Shown: positions 8,376 through 16,968, numbered from the stretch's first letter. The stretch: 20,572 nucleotides of DNA from JAHHLP01 sp041609895 (GCA_041609895.1 JBFIPX010000045.1:1-20572); one strand, 5' to 3'. Numbers and translations are program-made. The notes: a model not told the origin generated them from the sequence alone.

Positions 8376-8975
8376 ATGGAGATCTCCGACATCTTTCTGG
8401 CCACCCGAAACCAAGGCAAGATCGCCGAAATACGAAAGCTTCTGGAGGGCGCAGGTATCCGCGTACTGACCGCTGCCGATCTGGACGAATCGCTCCCGGA
8501 GATCGACGAGGACGCCGATTCACTCGAGGGAAACGCCCGCAAGAAGTCAGAAGTGATCTATCAGTACGTCGGTATTCCGACTCTGGCCGACGATACCGGG
8601 CTTGAAGTCGTTGCTCTGGGCGGCCTACCCGGAGTCAAGTCTGCGCGCTACGCGGGAGACGAATGCGATCCGAAACGTAATCGCCGCAAGTTGCTGGGAG
8701 CGCTGAAGGACATTGAGGACCGGTCTGCACACTTCAGGACCGTAGTTGCCATCACCGACAACCGGGACACGCGGCTCTTCGAGGGAGTTTGCGAGGGAAC
8801 GATAGGATTGGAGGAGCGGGGCGATGGCGGATTCGGCTACGATTCGATTTTCATTCCCGCAGGCCAGGAAAGGACATTTGCAGAGATGTCGACCACCGAG
8901 AAGAATGAGATCAGTCACCGCGCCCAGGCACTAATGAAACTGCGTCGATTCCTCGTTCGTGAGGTGCGTCAATGA
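8376..8975 (+). CDS. rdgB: XTP/dITP diphosphatase (RdgB/HAM1 family)
   Basis: A 199-residue non-canonical purine NTP pyrophosphatase that hydrolyses ITP, dITP and XTP to the monophosphates, keeping deaminated purines out of DNA and RNA. Family motifs are all present: the N-terminal LATRNQGKIAE (about 8-18), SLEGNARKKS (about 49-58), the metal-binding LADDTGLEV with Asp72/Asp73, the GGFGYDSIF loop (about 151-159), and SHRAQA near the end. The ATG at 8376 is chosen because the first strand begins three to four residues later, as in the family; the frame continues upstream to a TTG at 8340. The stop overlaps the start of dtd by four bases (ATGA), so the two are probably translationally coupled. 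Length is normal for the family. Confidence 0.95.
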   Translation: MEISDIFLATRNQGKIAEIRKLLEGAGIRVLTAADLDESLPEIDEDADSLEGNARKKSEVIYQYVGIPTLADDTGLEVVALGGLPGVKSARYAGDECDPKRNRRKLLGALKDIEDRSAHFRTVVAITDNRDTRLFEGVCEGTIGLEERGDGGFGYDSIFIPAGQERTFAEMSTTEKNEISHRAQALMKLRRFLVREVRQ

Positions 8976-9421
8976 TTGCTCTCGTGCAACGCGCGAGTCG
9001 GGCGGAGGTGCGGGTCGAGGGTTCGGAATCTGAATCCATCGGAAACGGACTGCTGGTTCTCCTCGGCATTCACCCGACGGACGGCGAGGAAGAGTTGGAA
9101 TGGCTTGTCCGCAAATGCGTGAATCTTCGAATCTTCTCGGACAACGAGGGAAAGATGAACCGGTCCCTCGCTGATGTGGATGGCGAGGCACTCGTCGTCT
9201 CGCAATTTACACTGTATGGAAATGTCGATCGGGGTAACCGTCCATCATTTGTAGAGTCTGCGGCACCCGAGATAGCCGAGCCGATATACAACCAGTTCGT
9301 CACACGGATGTCGGAACTACTAGGCAAACCGGTGGCGTCCGGCAGCTTTGGCGCAATGATGGAAGTGGAGCTGGTCAACGACGGGCCGGTCACGATCTGG
9401 ATTGAAAGGCGGGCGAAGTGA
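8972..9421 (+). CDS. dtd: D-aminoacyl-tRNA deacylase
   Basis: A 149-residue DTD enzyme that removes D-amino acids (and glycine) mischarged on tRNA. Both active-site signatures are intact: SQFTLYG (residues 77-83) and the Gly-cisPro loop NDGPVT (136-141). The N-terminus MIALVQRAS..V.V is standard and the length is typical. Its ATG lies in the ATGA overlap with rdgB, and its TGA overlaps the ATG of the next gene by one base (TGATG), giving a tightly coupled three-gene unit. The shared theme with rdgB is clean-up of wrong building blocks. The amidohydrolase that follows is less obviously linked. Confidence 0.96.
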   Translation: MIALVQRASRAEVRVEGSESESIGNGLLVLLGIHPTDGEEELEWLVRKCVNLRIFSDNEGKMNRSLADVDGEALVVSQFTLYGNVDRGNRPSFVESAAPEIAEPIYNQFVTRMSELLGKPVASGSFGAMMEVELVNDGPVTIWIERRAK

Positions 9422-11223
9422 TGCGAATGCGCGAATACACTATTGGCGGCACTCGGTTGCCGGATGACAAGCGGCATAGTCGGTCGACTGTCCTTGCATT
9501 GGTCGTGCCGTTGATCACGCTCGCCAGCCTCACTGGGTGCGTTGATCCGGCGACGCCAGCTTCGACCAGTGCTGACCTTGTATTGATCAACGGCAAGATC
9601 GTGACGGTCGATCCAGACCATCCCGAGGCGCAGGCACTCGCCATCTCTGGCGATACGATAGCAGCGGTCGGCGCAACTGCTGACATTGAAGAGTACATCG
9701 GACCCGACACGGAGGTGGTCGACCTCGAGGGGCGGCTGGCCATACCCGGTTTCATCGAGGGACATGGGCACTTCTTCAGTCTCGGACGATCCAGGATGAT
9801 TCTTGATCTCAACGAATCTGATAATTGGGCCGAGATTGTCTCCATAGTAGGAGAGGCTGCAGCAGCCGCAGAGCCGGGCGAATGGATTACTGGCAGAGGG
9901 TGGCATCAGGAGAAGTGGGATTCGACGCCGGTCGGGAGCGTCGAGGGTGTACCGACGCACCACGACCTCAGTGACGCTTCACCAGAAAATCCCGTGCTCC
10001 TTACGCACGCGAGTGGCCACGCGGCATTTGCGAACAGAGAAGCGCTTCGCGTCTCGGGAATCAGTTCGGAAACACCGAACCCCAGGGGCGGAGAGATTGT
10101 CCGTGACGCACGCGGCCAGCCGACTGGGCTGCTGCGAGAAACGGCTCAGCGACTTGCGTCAAAGGCGCTGGCTCGGTCGCGCGATCAGATGACCGACGAG
10201 GAGCGTGAGAAGGAGCGACGCATCATGGCTCGACTGGCTGCCGAAGAATCGCTCTCAAACGGCGTAACGACCTTCCACGATGCGGGGGCAGACTTTGATG
10301 AAATCGATCTGCTGAAGCGCTTGGCGGACGAGGGTAATCTCCCCATTCGCCTCTATGTGATGATCCGGTCGTCTAATGACGAGTTAGCTGATAAGCTGGC
10401 GGATTACCGCCTCATCGGTTACGGTGGAAACAGGCTCACCGTACGATCTATCAAATGGACGATCGATGGAGCGCTTGGCTCGCATGGAGCTTGGCTACTC
10501 GAACCATACAGCGATATGCCTAATACCGCCGGGTTGAACACGGCGCCGCTAGAAGAGGTCATTCGGAGCACCGAGTTGGCGCTTACCCACGACTTTCAGG
10601 TGTGCGTTCACGCTATCGGCGATCGTGCGAATCGCGAGGTGCTCGACATATATCAACGAACCTTCGAGGCTGCTTTACCGGAACGCGAAGATCTTCGGTG
10701 GAGGATTGAACACGCTCAGCACATACATCCTGATGACATCGACCGCTTTGCCGAGCTTCACGTGATACCTTCGATGCAGGGAATCCACTGCACTTCCGAT
10801 GCGCCGTGGGTCATTAAGCGGCTGGGAAAGAAGCGCGCGAGGGAGGGTGCATACATGTGGCAGGCACTGTGGCAGTCGGGCGCCGTGGTCACGAACGGCA
10901 CCGATGCCCCTGTCGAGAAGATTGATCCGGTTCAGAGCTTCTACGCGACCGTGACGCGAAGACTGGCGGATGGCTCGAGCTTCTATCCCGGTCAGAAATT
11001 GTCCCGCGAGCAGGCGCTGCAATCATACACTCTCAACAACGCATTCGCGGCGTTTGAAGAAGACATCAAAGGGTCGCTGACCCCGGGTAAACTCGCTGAC
11101 GTAGTCGTGCTGTCCAGGGACATCATGACGATACCTGACGAGGAGATTCCGAGCGCGGAAGTTGTCCTTACGATTGTTGGAGGACGCGTCTTATACCGTC
11201 CGGCGTACGATCCGAAGCCGTGA
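9421..11223 (+). CDS. Amidohydrolase family (YtcJ-like) lipoprotein
   Basis: A 600-residue metal-dependent hydrolase of the amidohydrolase-3/YtcJ type. The leader has basic residues, a hydrophobic stretch (about 23-36) and a lipobox LTGC, so Cys40 is the likely lipidation site and the enzyme should be anchored in the envelope. The mature part begins with ADLVLINGKIVTVD, the usual first strand. Metal-site elements are PGFIEGHGHFF (His115 and His117), HAIGDRANREVLD, RIEHAQHIHPDD, and the late Asp in VTNGTDAPVE, followed by the C-terminal beta-sandwich return (GKLADVVVLSRD). The substrate cannot be deduced; the family hydrolyses amides, formamides and related bonds. The start is ambiguous: GTG 9418, ATG 9421 (TGATG coupling with dtd; preferred) and ATG 9427 are all in frame. 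It is the last gene of the rdgB-dtd unit. Confidence 0.9.
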   Translation: MRMREYTIGGTRLPDDKRHSRSTVLALVVPLITLASLTGCVDPATPASTSADLVLINGKIVTVDPDHPEAQALAISGDTIAAVGATADIEEYIGPDTEVVDLEGRLAIPGFIEGHGHFFSLGRSRMILDLNESDNWAEIVSIVGEAAAAAEPGEWITGRGWHQEKWDSTPVGSVEGVPTHHDLSDASPENPVLLTHASGHAAFANREALRVSGISSETPNPRGGEIVRDARGQPTGLLRETAQRLASKALARSRDQMTDEEREKERRIMARLAAEESLSNGVTTFHDAGADFDEIDLLKRLADEGNLPIRLYVMIRSSNDELADKLADYRLIGYGGNRLTVRSIKWTIDGALGSHGAWLLEPYSDMPNTAGLNTAPLEEVIRSTELALTHDFQVCVHAIGDRANREVLDIYQRTFEAALPEREDLRWRIEHAQHIHPDDIDRFAELHVIPSMQGIHCTSDAPWVIKRLGKKRAREGAYMWQALWQSGAVVTNGTDAPVEKIDPVQSFYATVTRRLADGSSFYPGQKLSREQALQSYTLNNAFAAFEEDIKGSLTPGKLADVVVLSRDIMTIPDEEIPSAEVVLTIVGGRVLYRPAYDPKP

Positions 11224-11285
11224 AGGCCTCACATGACCGAAACGGTGACGAGGCGGTCGGAATTCTTCTTTCTTGGAGATCTGCG

Positions 11286-11501
11286 TCAGGCGGCCGGCGA
11301 AGCGCCCTGTGATTCATCCGTCTTTCTGCGGCACGACCGACCACAGCATCCTCCACGGCTCATCACCATAAACAGGATCAGTCCAACGATGATGTATGGC
11401 AACGCTCCCGACCACGCCGCCGGAAATATCGTCACGTCAACTACCGATAGTGTGACGACGAGGAGCACAAGACCGACCAATACGGGAATCCTGGAGCCCA
11501 T
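11286..11501 (-). CDS. Small two-TM membrane protein with Cys cluster, function unknown
   Basis: A 71-residue hypothetical protein. Two hydrophobic segments (about residues 5-26 and 36-52) are separated by a short loop, and a hydrophilic tail begins with a Cys-rich, basic run GGCCGRSCRRK. The start at 11501 is supported by a strong minus-strand Shine-Dalgarno sequence (AAGGGGAAG ending three bases before the ATG), better than most in this window; the longer frame to 11720 would run through the moaA start region. It converges on the amidohydrolase gene and diverges from moaA. No family recognised. The Cys cluster after the second TM could bind metal or be acylated, but that is speculation. Confidence 0.6.
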   Translation of the reverse strand: MGSRIPVLVGLVLLVVTLSVVDVTIFPAAWSGALPYIIVGLILFMVMSRGGCCGRSCRRKTDESQGASPAA

Positions 11502-11593
11502 TTTCTTCCCCTTCTCTTCTGTAGAATGATCGCCATCAGCGAGGTCGAAGGCTGACCTTGTAAATGCGTTACGCAAGTCCTCATTTCTGGTTG

Positions 11594-11603
11594 CGATTAA
11601 TCG
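11594..11603. repeat. 10-bp perfect palindrome between divergent genes
   Basis: CGATTAATCG is a perfect palindrome in the 178-base gap between the small membrane-protein gene and moaA. It could be an operator half-site pair for either divergent gene, but a 10-base palindrome can also occur by chance. No other copy was noticed. Confidence 0.25.
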
Positions 11604-11679
11604 ATTGGATGGCCGGCCGAACAAGCGTACCTGAGTATCGTTGACTTTCAGGCGACTCACTATCGGATCCGGAACCGCC

Positions 11680-12669
11680 GTGACTGACATCCTCACGGAT
11701 AACTTTGGCCGCCGCCACACCTATTTGCGCATCTCGCTGACAGAGCGATGCAATTTGCGCTGCACGTATTGTATGCCGGAGGAAGGAGTGGACCTGAGTC
11801 CGCGGGAAGCGCTCCTCACCTTTGAGGAAATAGAGCGACTCGCGACGCTCTTCGTCGAGGCGGGCGTGCGCAAGATTCGCCTGACTGGCGGTGAGCCACT
11901 CGTTCGACGAGACGTTGAGAAGTTGGCAAAACGCCTAGCGGCCATAGACCAGCTGGAGTCGTTGGCGATCACGACGAATGGAATCTTGCTTGATCGTAAG
12001 GGGTCGGCGTTGCGAAAGGCGGGCGTGGATTCATTGAACATTAGCCTCGACACTTTTCGCCCGGATCGATTTTTTCAGATTACTCGTCGCAAAGGTCTAG
12101 AACGCGTCCTTGCTTCGATTCAGGATGCGTTGGAACTCGGCTTCGACCCTGTGAAGGTGAACTGTGTCGTCATGCGCGGCGTCAACGATGATGAACTCAC
12201 GGACTTCGTGGCATACACAGAAACGATGCCGGTACAGGTCCGCTTCATCGAGTATATGCCCTTCTCAGGCAACGGCTGGAATGATGCGCAGTTCGTTTCC
12301 TACGGCGAGATGATGACGGCGATCGAGGGTCGTTTCGGCGAGCTGGTTCCCCTGCAGGACGGCGCGAACGATACCACGCGATCATTCAGGGTGTCCGACT
12401 GGGCGGGTTCGATCGGATTCATCACCTCAATGAGCGACCATTTCTGCGGTACATGCAACCGACTTCGTCTTACGGCAGACGGTAATCTGAAGGTCTGTCT
12501 GTTCGGCGCCAGCGAGATTAGTTTGCGAGACAGCCTGCGAGCGGGAGCCACAAACGCCGAACTGCAGTTTCTTATCGACGCGGCAGTCAAACGAAAGGCC
12601 GCACACCATGCCGGAATGTACCAGCTTGCCGACGCGGACGACCGGCCAATGATTCTCATCGGTGGCTGA
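11680..12669 (+). CDS. moaA: GTP 3',8-cyclase MoaA
   Basis: A 329-residue radical-SAM enzyme for the first step of molybdenum cofactor synthesis, converting GTP to 3',8-cyclo-GTP, which MoaC then rearranges to cyclic pyranopterin monophosphate. The radical-SAM cluster motif is C24-x3-C28-x2-C31 (RCNLRCTYCMPEEG), LTGGEPLVRRD follows, and the second cluster ligands are Cys256, Cys259 and Cys273 (CGTCNRLRL...VC). The chain ends in the family's essential Gly-Gly. The GTG at 11680 is chosen because MTDILTDNFGR is the usual MoaA N-terminus; the frame also extends to a TTG at 11641. moaC lies directly downstream. No other Moco genes (moaD, moaE, moeA, mogA) are in the window, so they must be elsewhere. 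Confidence 0.96.
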   Translation: MTDILTDNFGRRHTYLRISLTERCNLRCTYCMPEEGVDLSPREALLTFEEIERLATLFVEAGVRKIRLTGGEPLVRRDVEKLAKRLAAIDQLESLAITTNGILLDRKGSALRKAGVDSLNISLDTFRPDRFFQITRRKGLERVLASIQDALELGFDPVKVNCVVMRGVNDDELTDFVAYTETMPVQVRFIEYMPFSGNGWNDAQFVSYGEMMTAIEGRFGELVPLQDGANDTTRSFRVSDWAGSIGFITSMSDHFCGTCNRLRLTADGNLKVCLFGASEISLRDSLRAGATNAELQFLIDAAVKRKAAHHAGMYQLADADDRPMILIGG

Positions 12670-12757
12670 GACCTTGCTTGCTCAGCGAACAGGGCACGAC
12701 TATCTTCGTTCTAGGCGCAGTAACTCTTTCCCCATAACACTTTTTATCCCCGCAGAG

Positions 12758-13249
12758 ATGTCAGAAGGATCTGTCCTTTCGCACGTCGACCCGAAAGGCG
12801 GCGTGCACATGGTAGACGTGTCAGAGAAGCCGACCAGCATTAGGACGGCAGTAGCTACGGGATCCGTGCGAGTCGGATCGGAAGCGTTCACGCTCGTGAA
12901 AGAGGGCGAGGTTCGAAAAGGGGATGTCCTCGGAATTTCGCAGGTCGCGGGCATCATGGGCGCAAAGCAAACCAGCAAACTCATTCCGCTGTGCCACGAC
13001 GTATCGCTCAAGGGAATCGACGTTGAGTTCAACCTCAATGATGCGGATTCTTCCATTGAGATCAGGGCCTATGCGAAGAGCGTTGGGCCGACTGGGGTTG
13101 AGATGGAAGCGTTGACCGCGGTATCCATTGCCGCCCTTACGGTTTATGACATGCTGAAGTCCGTGTCGAAGGACATTGAGATTACGGGGATTCACCTCTT
13201 GGCAAAGACGGGCGGCCAAAGTGGCGACTATCTGAAGTCCGAGAACTAG
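12758..13249 (+). CDS. moaC: Cyclic pyranopterin monophosphate synthase MoaC
   Basis: A 163-residue enzyme partnering MoaA in molybdopterin precursor formation. Visible MoaC features are LSHVDPKGGVHMVDVSEKP near the N-terminus, the AGIMGAKQTSKLIPLCH block, and the long motif running from GPTGVEMEALTAVSIAAL through YDMLKSVSKD to LLAKTGGQSGDY, which contains the catalytic Asp/Lys region. The ATG at 12758 gives a normal length and N-terminus. The frame is open back to a GTG at 12662 overlapping the moaA stop, which would add 32 residues with no family resemblance; I regard those as leader. The 88-base gap after moaA is otherwise empty. Confidence 0.95.
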   Translation: MSEGSVLSHVDPKGGVHMVDVSEKPTSIRTAVATGSVRVGSEAFTLVKEGEVRKGDVLGISQVAGIMGAKQTSKLIPLCHDVSLKGIDVEFNLNDADSSIEIRAYAKSVGPTGVEMEALTAVSIAALTVYDMLKSVSKDIEITGIHLLAKTGGQSGDYLKSEN

Positions 13250-13306
13250 AAGTCCGGCCCCCCGATCACTGTTGAGAGCTGACGTCCTGAAAAACACAAA
13301 GCACTA

Positions 13307-14299
13307 ATGGAATCTCTTCTTTCCGGGGCCGGCCTGCTGATTATTCTGGTCGTTCTCCTTGGTCTGATTCTCTTCCTTTATTTCATCCCGGTCGGTCTGT
13401 GGGTGACCGCGTTCTTCTCCGGGGTTCGATTGAAGCTGGTTCGAGATCTGGTTGGTATGCGCCTGCGAAAGGTGCCGCCGGCGCTCGTCGTACGTACGAT
13501 GATCACGGGGCATAAAGCAGGACTGATGCTACAAGCGCCGCAACTTGAAGCACACTATCTGGCGGGCGGAGAGGTTCAGAAGGTGGTCAATGCGCTCATA
13601 TCGGCGGACAAGGCGAATATTGATCTGTCATTTGAGCAGGCGGCAGCGATAGACCTGGCTGGCCGGGATGTTTACGAGGCTGTGCAGGTGTCAGTGAATC
13701 CGAAGGTTATCGAAACCCCGCCGGTCAGCGCGGTGGCGAAGGATGGTATTCAGCTTCGCGCCGTGTCGCGAGTAACGTTGAGGGCCAACATTGACCGTTT
13801 GGTTGGAGGTGCCGGCGAAGAGACGATTATTGCCCGCGTGGGTGAGGGTATCGTCTCAACGATTGGCTCGGCTGACTCGTACAAGGAGGTGCTGGAAAAT
13901 CCGGACTCAATCTCGAAGGTTGTTCTGGCGAAGGGACTCGATTCCGGAACGGCGTTCGAGATACTCTCGATCGATATCGCTGACGTAGACGTTGGCGAGA
14001 ACATTGGCGCGTTGCTTCAGGCAAACCAGGCCGACGCGGACTTGCAGGTGGCCCGCGCCAAGGCTGAGGAGCGTCGCGCGGCTGCCGTCGCCCGCGAACA
14101 AGAGATGAGAGCCGCTGTGGAAGAACAGCGTGCGCGCGTCGTTGCGGCCGAGGCTGAAGTCCCGAAAGCGATAGCGGAAGCGTTTCGCGAGGGGAAGCTG
14201 GGAGTCATGGACTATTACCAGTTCCGCAACATCCAAGCGGATACGGGCATGCGTGAAGCCATCGGTCGCGATGACGACTCCGACGCTCCGACTGAGTGA
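13307..14299 (+). CDS. floA: Flotillin-like protein FloA (SPFH family)
   Basis: A 330-residue bacterial flotillin of the YqfA/FloA (UPF0365) group. A hydrophobic N-terminal membrane segment (about 8-35) is followed by the SPFH-type domain (about 40-230), with family stretches such as PPALVVRTMITGHKAG and IGSADSYKEVLENPD. A long Ala/Glu-rich coiled coil (about 240-290) comes next, and then the KLGVMDYYQFRNIQADT segment. FloA scaffolds membrane microdomains and affects membrane fluidity. In many genomes a floA gene sits beside an NfeD-domain gene; none is here. Instead an unknown gene overlaps its stop by four bases. It follows moaC by 57 bases, without an obvious terminator between. Confidence 0.95.
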   Translation: MESLLSGAGLLIILVVLLGLILFLYFIPVGLWVTAFFSGVRLKLVRDLVGMRLRKVPPALVVRTMITGHKAGLMLQAPQLEAHYLAGGEVQKVVNALISADKANIDLSFEQAAAIDLAGRDVYEAVQVSVNPKVIETPPVSAVAKDGIQLRAVSRVTLRANIDRLVGGAGEETIIARVGEGIVSTIGSADSYKEVLENPDSISKVVLAKGLDSGTAFEILSIDIADVDVGENIGALLQANQADADLQVARAKAEERRAAAVAREQEMRAAVEEQRARVVAAEAEVPKAIAEAFREGKLGVMDYYQFRNIQADTGMREAIGRDDDSDAPTE

Positions 14300-14889
14300 C
14301 CAACACCGGCGAGGGTATGAATGAGGACAGATCTGCGGCCTCTGCCGCAGCCTCGATGACCGCATTTGCCGTGGCGGGATCAATCACCACGGCGCAGGAG
14401 ATCGCAATCACCCTGATTGATTCGATGCCCGATGCGGATCGGACGGTCATAGCGGAGGAGACACTGTCACTTCTCGCCGTGGTGTCCGCGCGCGCGGTCG
14501 AGTCAGGCGCCGATTCGTTGATAGCTGCCGCGGCCTCTCACGTGCTCCTGGCGTTGCCTTTCACCTATCACGACTACTTGCTGGGCGGAGAACTACTCGC
14601 TGAATCCACTGAAGGCGCGGGCGATGCGGCCGTCTACAGCCGACTTGTGCGCAAGCGGGAGTTCTACACCGTTCACCTGCCTCCCGGACAGCTGCCCTCG
14701 CTGCGAACCCTTCGTGAGAAGATGGAGCTCTGGATGGGCCGCCTCAGTCCGCCCGGACTTCCCGAACATCCGGCTCGCCGGCTGGAGAAACTAGGCCTCG
14801 TGGAAGCAGTGGCAACGCACACCAAACTCGTGTACGAATTCGCCCGCAAGGAGCAGGCTGACGCCGCTAGGGCCGCCTCACAATCTTGA
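14296..14889 (+). CDS. Unknown protein coupled to floA
   Basis: A 197-residue protein that I do not recognise. The N-terminal half (about 10-95) is Ala-rich and predicted helical, with moderately hydrophobic stretches but no clear transmembrane segment. The second half contains YHDYLLGGELL, a VHLPPGQLPSLRTLREKMELWM stretch, and a basic, Ala-rich C-terminus. The GTG at 14296 forms a GTGA overlap with the floA stop, pointing to translational coupling; an ATG at 14317 (190 residues) is the alternative start. Its 3' end overlaps the convergent CNNM-family gene by 23 bases. Being coupled to floA suggests a role with the flotillin, but this is context only. Confidence 0.7.
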   Translation: MTNTGEGMNEDRSAASAAASMTAFAVAGSITTAQEIAITLIDSMPDADRTVIAEETLSLLAVVSARAVESGADSLIAAAASHVLLALPFTYHDYLLGGELLAESTEGAGDAAVYSRLVRKREFYTVHLPPGQLPSLRTLREKMELWMGRLSPPGLPEHPARRLEKLGLVEAVATHTKLVYEFARKEQADAARAASQS

Positions 14890-16129
14890 CCAGGTCGACC
14901 CGGTTTGCAGCGGACTCCAACACGCTAAACGAGAACCCGTCTAGCTCGAAGACTTCCCGGACGTCCGGTATCGCGCCCAGCTTCTCCATCAGGTATCCGG
15001 CGACTGTCTCGTAATCGCCCTCCGGGATCTGAAGGCCGAATCGGTCGGCCAGCTCGTCAATCTCTACCCGGCCGCTTACGATGAGGGTGTTGTCGTCAAT
15101 CTTTCGAACGATTCGCTCGTCCTCGTCAAATTCGTCGCGGATGTCGCCGAACAACTCCTCAAGGAGATCTTCCAGAGTGATGAGACCCGCCGTGCCACCG
15201 TATTCGTCGACCACGAGCGCCACCGAGATGTTGTCATTCAGGAACTCTCGCAGCAGGTCCTTTGACAACTTCGACTCAGGGAAAGCGGAGATCGGCCGTA
15301 TGATGTCTGCAACTGATTCCGGGTTCTTGAACAGATCGTAGGCGAACGCCACTCCGACGATGTTGTCGATGTTCTCGTGGTATACGAGGAGCTTTGAGTG
15401 CCCCGTTTCCTGAAATGTGAGCCTGACGGATTCGAGCGTCGCCGAGTCATCGATTGCCGCGATGTCGGTGCGAGGTACCATGGACTCGCGAACGCGTATC
15501 GAGTTCATCGCGAGGACGTTTGACAACAGTTCGCTCTCGTCCTCATCAAGGTCGAGCTCTCCTCGCTTCAGGCTCTCCTCGAGAATCAGCTCGAAGTCCC
15601 GCCGCATGAATTGAGAAAAGGTGTCGGCGTCGATCCGAAACAACCGGATCAGCGCGTTCGAGGCGAACTCGGCAACCTTGATCATCGGCAGCAACACGTA
15701 GTAGGTGGCCCTTAAAGGCAGGGCGAGCGCGAAGACGGATCGTGTCGGTATTTCGCGAAGAATCGACTTCGGGATGATCTCCCCGAAAGTGAGCACGATC
15801 GCGGAAGCAATCAGCGTTTGGGTCGCAAGCGTCAGAAATTCCGTAACGCCGTAGGAGAGGCTTTCGCTCGTGAACGTGCGGATCAGGACCGGCTCGAGCA
15901 GTACGGCCATCAAGGTTGAGTATGCTACGAGCGCCAGGTTGTTGCCAACCAACGTGGTCGTAAGCAGCTTGGACGGATTGCTTAGGAAGTCGCGCACGAC
16001 GGGCCCAATGACGTCGGACCTTCTAGAGAAGACCTCCACTCGCAGACGGTTTGCTGCAACGAATGCGATTTCCGAGCCCGAGAAGAGAGCGCTCAAAAAC
16101 AGAAGTACGACTATGGCTGCGATTTCCAT
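14867..16129 (-). CDS. CNNM/CBS/CorC-domain membrane protein (hemolysin C family)
   Basis: A 420-residue integral membrane protein with the standard layout. A CNNM (DUF21) transmembrane domain spans about 1-190, with the hallmark FSGSEIAF (about 16-23) and GEIIPKS (116-122). A pair of CBS domains covers about 218-330 (MVPRTDI...; VDEYGGTAGLITLEDLLEELFGDI), and a CorC_HlyC domain fills about 343-418. Family members are linked to Mg2+/Co2+ efflux or Mg2+ homeostasis and bind adenine nucleotides through the CBS pair; the old 'hemolysin' label is not meaningful. It follows the enoyl-CoA hydratase-like gene by 20 bases, apparently as the last gene of the pspA operon. A GldE-like role, known for similar proteins in gliding Bacteroidota, is possible, but nothing here tests it. 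Confidence 0.93.
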   Translation of the reverse strand: MEIAAIVVLLFLSALFSGSEIAFVAANRLRVEVFSRRSDVIGPVVRDFLSNPSKLLTTTLVGNNLALVAYSTLMAVLLEPVLIRTFTSESLSYGVTEFLTLATQTLIASAIVLTFGEIIPKSILREIPTRSVFALALPLRATYYVLLPMIKVAEFASNALIRLFRIDADTFSQFMRRDFELILEESLKRGELDLDEDESELLSNVLAMNSIRVRESMVPRTDIAAIDDSATLESVRLTFQETGHSKLLVYHENIDNIVGVAFAYDLFKNPESVADIIRPISAFPESKLSKDLLREFLNDNISVALVVDEYGGTAGLITLEDLLEELFGDIRDEFDEDERIVRKIDDNTLIVSGRVEIDELADRFGLQIPEGDYETVAGYLMEKLGAIPDVREVFELDGFSFSVLESAANRVDLVKIVRRP

Positions 16130-16149
16130 TTTTAGTCTGCCGCGACTCG

Positions 16150-16935
16150 CTAGCGTCCTTTGAAGCTGGGTTTTCGTTTTTCCATGAACGCCTCGATTCC
16201 CTCAGCCGCGTCCTCAGTGGCGAACGTTTGCCCAAAAAGCATAGCCTCCCGCTCAAGTCCGTCCTCCAAGCCAAGGTGGCCAGAAGCTCTGATGGCATCG
16301 AGTGCCAGTGCCACAGCCACGGGTGCCTTCGACGCTATTCGAGCCGCCACCCGCCGGGCCTCGTCGATGAGCCCCTCGGGTGTCGCGAGCCTGTTGACCA
16401 AACCTATCTCGTATCCGCGCTGTGCAGAGATTCTCTCTCCAGTAACGATGATCTCGGCGGCGATGCCCGGTCCGACAACACGGCTGAGACGCTGCGTGCC
16501 ACCATAACCCGGCATGATGCCAAGGTTTACCTCGGGTTGCCCGAAGCTCGCATCCTCGGACGCGATCCGAATATGGCAAGCGAGCGCCAACTCGCACCCA
16601 CCGCCCAGTGCGAAACCGTTGACGGCGGCTAGCACGGGTTTGCGGCTCTGTTCGATCCGATTGAAGACACTTTGGCCTCGCCGGGCGAGCCTATTGGCAT
16701 CCTCCTCGGTCAAACCGGAGAACTCGCTGATGTCAGCTCCCGCGACGAAGGCTTTACTGCCGGATCCTGTGATGACAATGGCTCGAACCCGTTCATCATC
16801 CGCCAAATCTTGAAAACACTGATCGAGGTCGGCAAGGACTGCCTGGTTCAGGGCATTGAGCTTGTCCGGCCGGTTGATCGTGACGACGGCAACACCGCGA
16901 TCGTCGACCTCAAGCAGGAGTGTACCGTAGGCCAT
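16150..16935 (-). CDS. Enoyl-CoA hydratase/isomerase family protein
   Basis: A 261-residue crotonase-fold enzyme. Oxyanion-hole elements are KAFVAGADISEF (about 61-72) and FALGGGCELALAC (108-120). Both catalytic glutamates of a true enoyl-CoA hydratase are present, Glu115 in GGGCELA and Glu135 in QPEVNLGIMPGYGGTQR. The tail MEKRKPSFKGR is typical of short-chain hydratases. The expected reaction is syn-hydration of trans-2-enoyl-CoA in fatty-acid or amino-acid breakdown. No other beta-oxidation gene is near. It sits 33 bases after the coiled-coil membrane gene and 20 bases before the CNNM gene, inside what looks like the pspA operon, an odd place for a catabolic enzyme. Confidence 0.94.
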   Translation of the reverse strand: MAYGTLLLEVDDRGVAVVTINRPDKLNALNQAVLADLDQCFQDLADDERVRAIVITGSGSKAFVAGADISEFSGLTEEDANRLARRGQSVFNRIEQSRKPVLAAVNGFALGGGCELALACHIRIASEDASFGQPEVNLGIMPGYGGTQRLSRVVGPGIAAEIIVTGERISAQRGYEIGLVNRLATPEGLIDEARRVAARIASKAPVAVALALDAIRASGHLGLEDGLEREAMLFGQTFATEDAAEGIEAFMEKRKPSFKGR

Positions 16936-16968
16936 CTTCTGCGATTGGTGTGGGACGGGATGGTTGGC

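Noticed and set aside
11502..11679. Possible molybdenum-cofactor riboswitch upstream of moaA
   Set aside because: The gap shows only a short palindrome and no multi-stem pattern that I can match to the Moco riboswitch.
12662..12757. 32-residue N-terminal extension of moaC from a GTG overlapping the moaA stop
   Set aside because: The added residues do not match MoaC N-termini; the family sequence begins right after the ATG at 12758.
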